A stretch of 64,000 nt of DNA from Sphingomonadales bacterium (GTDB lineage: Bacteria > Pseudomonadota > Alphaproteobacteria > Sphingomonadales > Sphingomonadaceae). The first letter of the stretch is position 1. Every line of letters starts with the position of its first letter. Shown here piece after piece: positions 62,303 to 64,000 of this stretch. The notes under the pieces were generated by a model that was not told the origin of the DNA, ran no database searches, and saw nothing but the letters and a program-made list of their open reading frames with translations. The translations under genes and the position numbers were made by a program. Location of the stretch: assembly GCA_006226685.1 (NCBI GenBank), contig SBGG01000025.1, positions 41,129-105,128 on the forward strand, read 5' to 3'.

Positions 62303-64000
62303 TCAGGCGCCGACTGGCTTTCCATCATTCTGGGTGATGACGATGGTCGAGGAACGGGGGGCCTCGCCGTCGATCGGCCAGTTGCCTTCCGGGTGCTGGA
62401 TGTTGATGAAGAAATTTTTGAGATCCGGCGTATAGGCGATGCCGGTGATCTCGCATCCGACCGGCCCGACGAGGAAACGCTTCGATTCCTTGGTGGTCTG
62501 ATCGATGTAGAACAGTGCGTTGTGACCGAAAATCTTCTCGATCGAGCGCGAAGAATCGCCGGAGTTGCCCGGGATGCTGTGGTCGGTCTGGACCCAAAGG
62601 CGGCCCTGCGGATCGAGGCGGATGCCGTCCGGGCTGGAGAAGGTGTCGCCGTTGATATTGCCTTCCAGATGATCGCCGAAGTCCTTCAGTGAAGGGTCGC
62701 CGGCGAGCAGGAAGATTTCCCAGCTGAATTCGTTCGCCAGCGGGGAATTGCCCTTCTCGCTGAACCGGATGATGTGACCGTGGCGATTGCCGGTGCGCGG
62801 GTTGGCGGCATCGGTGACTTTGCGGCTGCTGTTATTGGTCAGTGTGACGAAGACTGCGCTGTTGTCCGGCGCGACCGTTATCCATTCCGGGCGATCCATC
62901 ACTGTGCCACCCGCGACCCGTGCCGCCGACTTGCAGTTGATGAGCACGCTTGCCTGATTGGGGAAGTCGACGGTTGTCGGGGTCGGCGGAGTCGTGCTCT
63001 GGCTGACATTGCCGGGGTCCGAAGCTCCGGTCGTCAGGCCATTCTGGCCCTGGACCAGTGCGATCCAGTTGCCCGAGCCATCGGCGTTGAAGCGGGCGAC
63101 ATAGAGGGTGCCATAATCGAGCAAGTCGATATTGGCGGCGCGATTGTCCGGGTTGAACGCGCGGTCGGGCACGAATTTATAGATGCAGCCCGGCGTCGAA
63201 TCGTCGCCCATATAGAAGGCGGTGCGCTTGTTGCTGTCGACCATATGGGCGACATTTTCATGGCTGAAACGCCCCATGGCGGTGCGCTTGGTCGGTTGCG
63301 CCAGTTGCCCATAGGGGTCGATTTCGACCACCCAGCCGTAATTTTCGGCGGGTTGAGTAAGGTCGAGATAGTTGTTGGTGGTTTCTTCGCAGGTGAGATA
63401 GGTGCCCCACGGGGTGCGGCCGCTGGAACAATTATTCAACATGCCCTTGATTGAGCCGGAAAGCAGACCGGAAGCCTGTCCGCCCGCGCGATAGCTGCTG
63501 TTGCCGGTATAGCGCTTGTTATAGGTCGAATCGGCCTTGACCGCCCATTTGCCGTCCGTGCCCTTGGTAATTTCAATAACGCTGATGCCGACGGCGGAAA
63601 GGGCCAGAGCCTTCTGATCGGCGGTAGCGCTGGCTGCGTCATAGTCGCCCGGCATCAGGATGTGGAAATCCGGCAATTCATGGTTGATCGCCAGCAGGCC
63701 GCCGGTGTTCGGATCGACGCCGCTGATTTCGAAATATTCCATGCCGTCATGATTGCCGCCGGCCCAGCCTTCGGCCTGCGCTGGGGTCGGATAGCTGCCG
63801 GCATAGGCCGTAGTGCCCGGAACGACCGTGTCACCAGCCTTGAACACGACATCGACCGAATAGCCATTGGGCACGGTGACAGTGTCATCCTCATTCGCTT
63901 CAACCGCGGTGAAGCTGATATCATAGCTCGGGGTCGGAGTGGGCGTCGGGGTTGGAGTCGGGGTCGGAGTGGGCGTGGGGCTGTCGTCGTCGCCACAGGC
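62303..64000 (-). CDS. PhoX-like alkaline phosphatase, N-terminus outside window
   Basis: At least 565 residues of a DUF839/PhoX-type phosphatase, a calcium- and iron-dependent extracytoplasmic enzyme unrelated to PhoA. Visible blocks are 'HDGMEYFEISGVDPNTGGLL', 'GLLAINHEL', 'GRTPWGTYLTCEETTNNYLD', 'AMGRFSHENVAH', 'RTAFYMGDDSTPGCIYKF', 'DGIRLDPQGRLWVQTDHSIP' and 'VGCEITGIAYTPDLKNFFIN'. The frame continues past 63874 to the window end, reading C-G-D-D-D then a run of about nine Pro-Thr pairs, so it is probably a lipoprotein or secreted with a flexible PT linker. The GTG at 63874 is internal. The hairpin at 62219-62245 lies downstream. Confidence 0.9.
   Translation of the reverse strand, partial: ACGDDDSPTPTPTPTPTPTPTPTPSYDISFTAVEANEDDTVTVPNGYSVDVVFKAGDTVVPGTTAYAGSYPTPAQAEGWAGGNHDGMEYFEISGVDPNTGGLLAINHELPDFHILMPGDYDAASATADQKALALSAVGISVIEITKGTDGKWAVKADSTYNKRYTGNSSYRAGGQASGLLSGSIKGMLNNCSSGRTPWGTYLTCEETTNNYLDLTQPAENYGWVVEIDPYGQLAQPTKRTAMGRFSHENVAHMVDSNKRTAFYMGDDSTPGCIYKFVPDRAFNPDNRAANIDLLDYGTLYVARFNADGSGNWIALVQGQNGLTTGASDPGNVSQSTTPPTPTTVDFPNQASVLINCKSAARVAGGTVMDRPEWITVAPDNSAVFVTLTNNSSRKVTDAANPRTGNRHGHIIRFSEKGNSPLANEFSWEIFLLAGDPSLKDFGDHLEGNINGDTFSSPDGIRLDPQGRLWVQTDHSIPGNSGDSSRSIEKIFGHNALFYIDQTTKESKRFLVGPVGCEITGIAYTPDLKNFFINIQHPEGNWPIDGEAPRSSTIVITQNDGKPVGA

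Noticed and set aside
63930..63990. Tandem repeat of short GTCGGGGT-like units
   Set aside because: It encodes a Pro-Thr linker in the PhoX-like protein, a common low-complexity spacer, not an independent repeat element.

Overview
The window looks like chromosomal DNA of a Sphingomonadales alphaproteobacterium (Sphingomonas/Sphingobium-like). The evidence is the high-GC coding style, the very large NAD-glutamate dehydrogenase, an NDUFA12-type complex I protein, a SpsB/GelB-like sphingan-type priming transferase, the Bpt and Aat aminoacyl-tRNA-protein transferases, and the tRNA-Trp/secE/nusG/rplK/rplA locus. This is inferred from the proteins; no database search was possible.

Layout. 1-422: the last part of a PutP-like sodium/proline symporter. 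671-11172: a 10.5 kb integrated element bounded by an exact 45-bp direct repeat that is the 3' half of tRNA-Thr(CGT); the intact tRNA is at 11128-11203. The element carries a P4-type tyrosine integrase, a zinc-ribbon protein translationally overlapping it, a Prim-Pol/RecA-like replication protein, a divergent pair formed by a HEPN-type (DUF3644-like) protein and an HNH nuclease, several small membrane proteins and lipoproteins, a coiled-coil/zinc-ribbon protein, and a 120-nt stretch with nested inverted repeats that looks like a structured RNA. The HEPN/HNH pair and the structured element are the best candidates for something undescribed.

11.4-36 kb is mostly housekeeping: a PAS protein, NAD-glutamate dehydrogenase, PhoA alkaline phosphatase, a minus-strand run (molybdopterin oxidase, hemH, phaB, RHH protein), a CoA-binding protein, a conspicuously AT-rich acyltransferase gene, mrp, hflK-hflC-degP (membrane protein quality control), a HerA-like DUF853 ATPase, tRNA-Thr(TGT), and ahpC-ahpF peroxide defence.

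37.2-47.3 kb is a surface-glycan locus: a KpsS-like capsule protein and a phytanoyl-CoA dioxygenase-like enzyme on the minus strand, then a plus-strand group of priming transferase, methyltransferase, flippase, GT4 glycosyltransferase, FkbM methyltransferase and a GT-C-like membrane protein, the last four tightly packed or overlapping. Together they could build, export and decorate a lipid-linked glycan.

47.3-58.4 kb holds a PAS protein, an amidohydrolase/3-hydroxyisobutyrate dehydrogenase-like pair, threonine ammonia-lyase, Bpt, a fatty acyl-AMP ligase, RecX, DUF192, a 171-bp MITE-like element with perfect 18-bp inverted ends, NDUFA12, DUF2155 and Aat. 58.3-61.9 kb is tRNA-Trp-secE-nusG, then an inverted GNAT/MarR pair wedged in front of rplK-rplA; the MarR start codon lies inside a 26-bp palindrome. 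The window ends inside a PhoX-like alkaline phosphatase on the minus strand.
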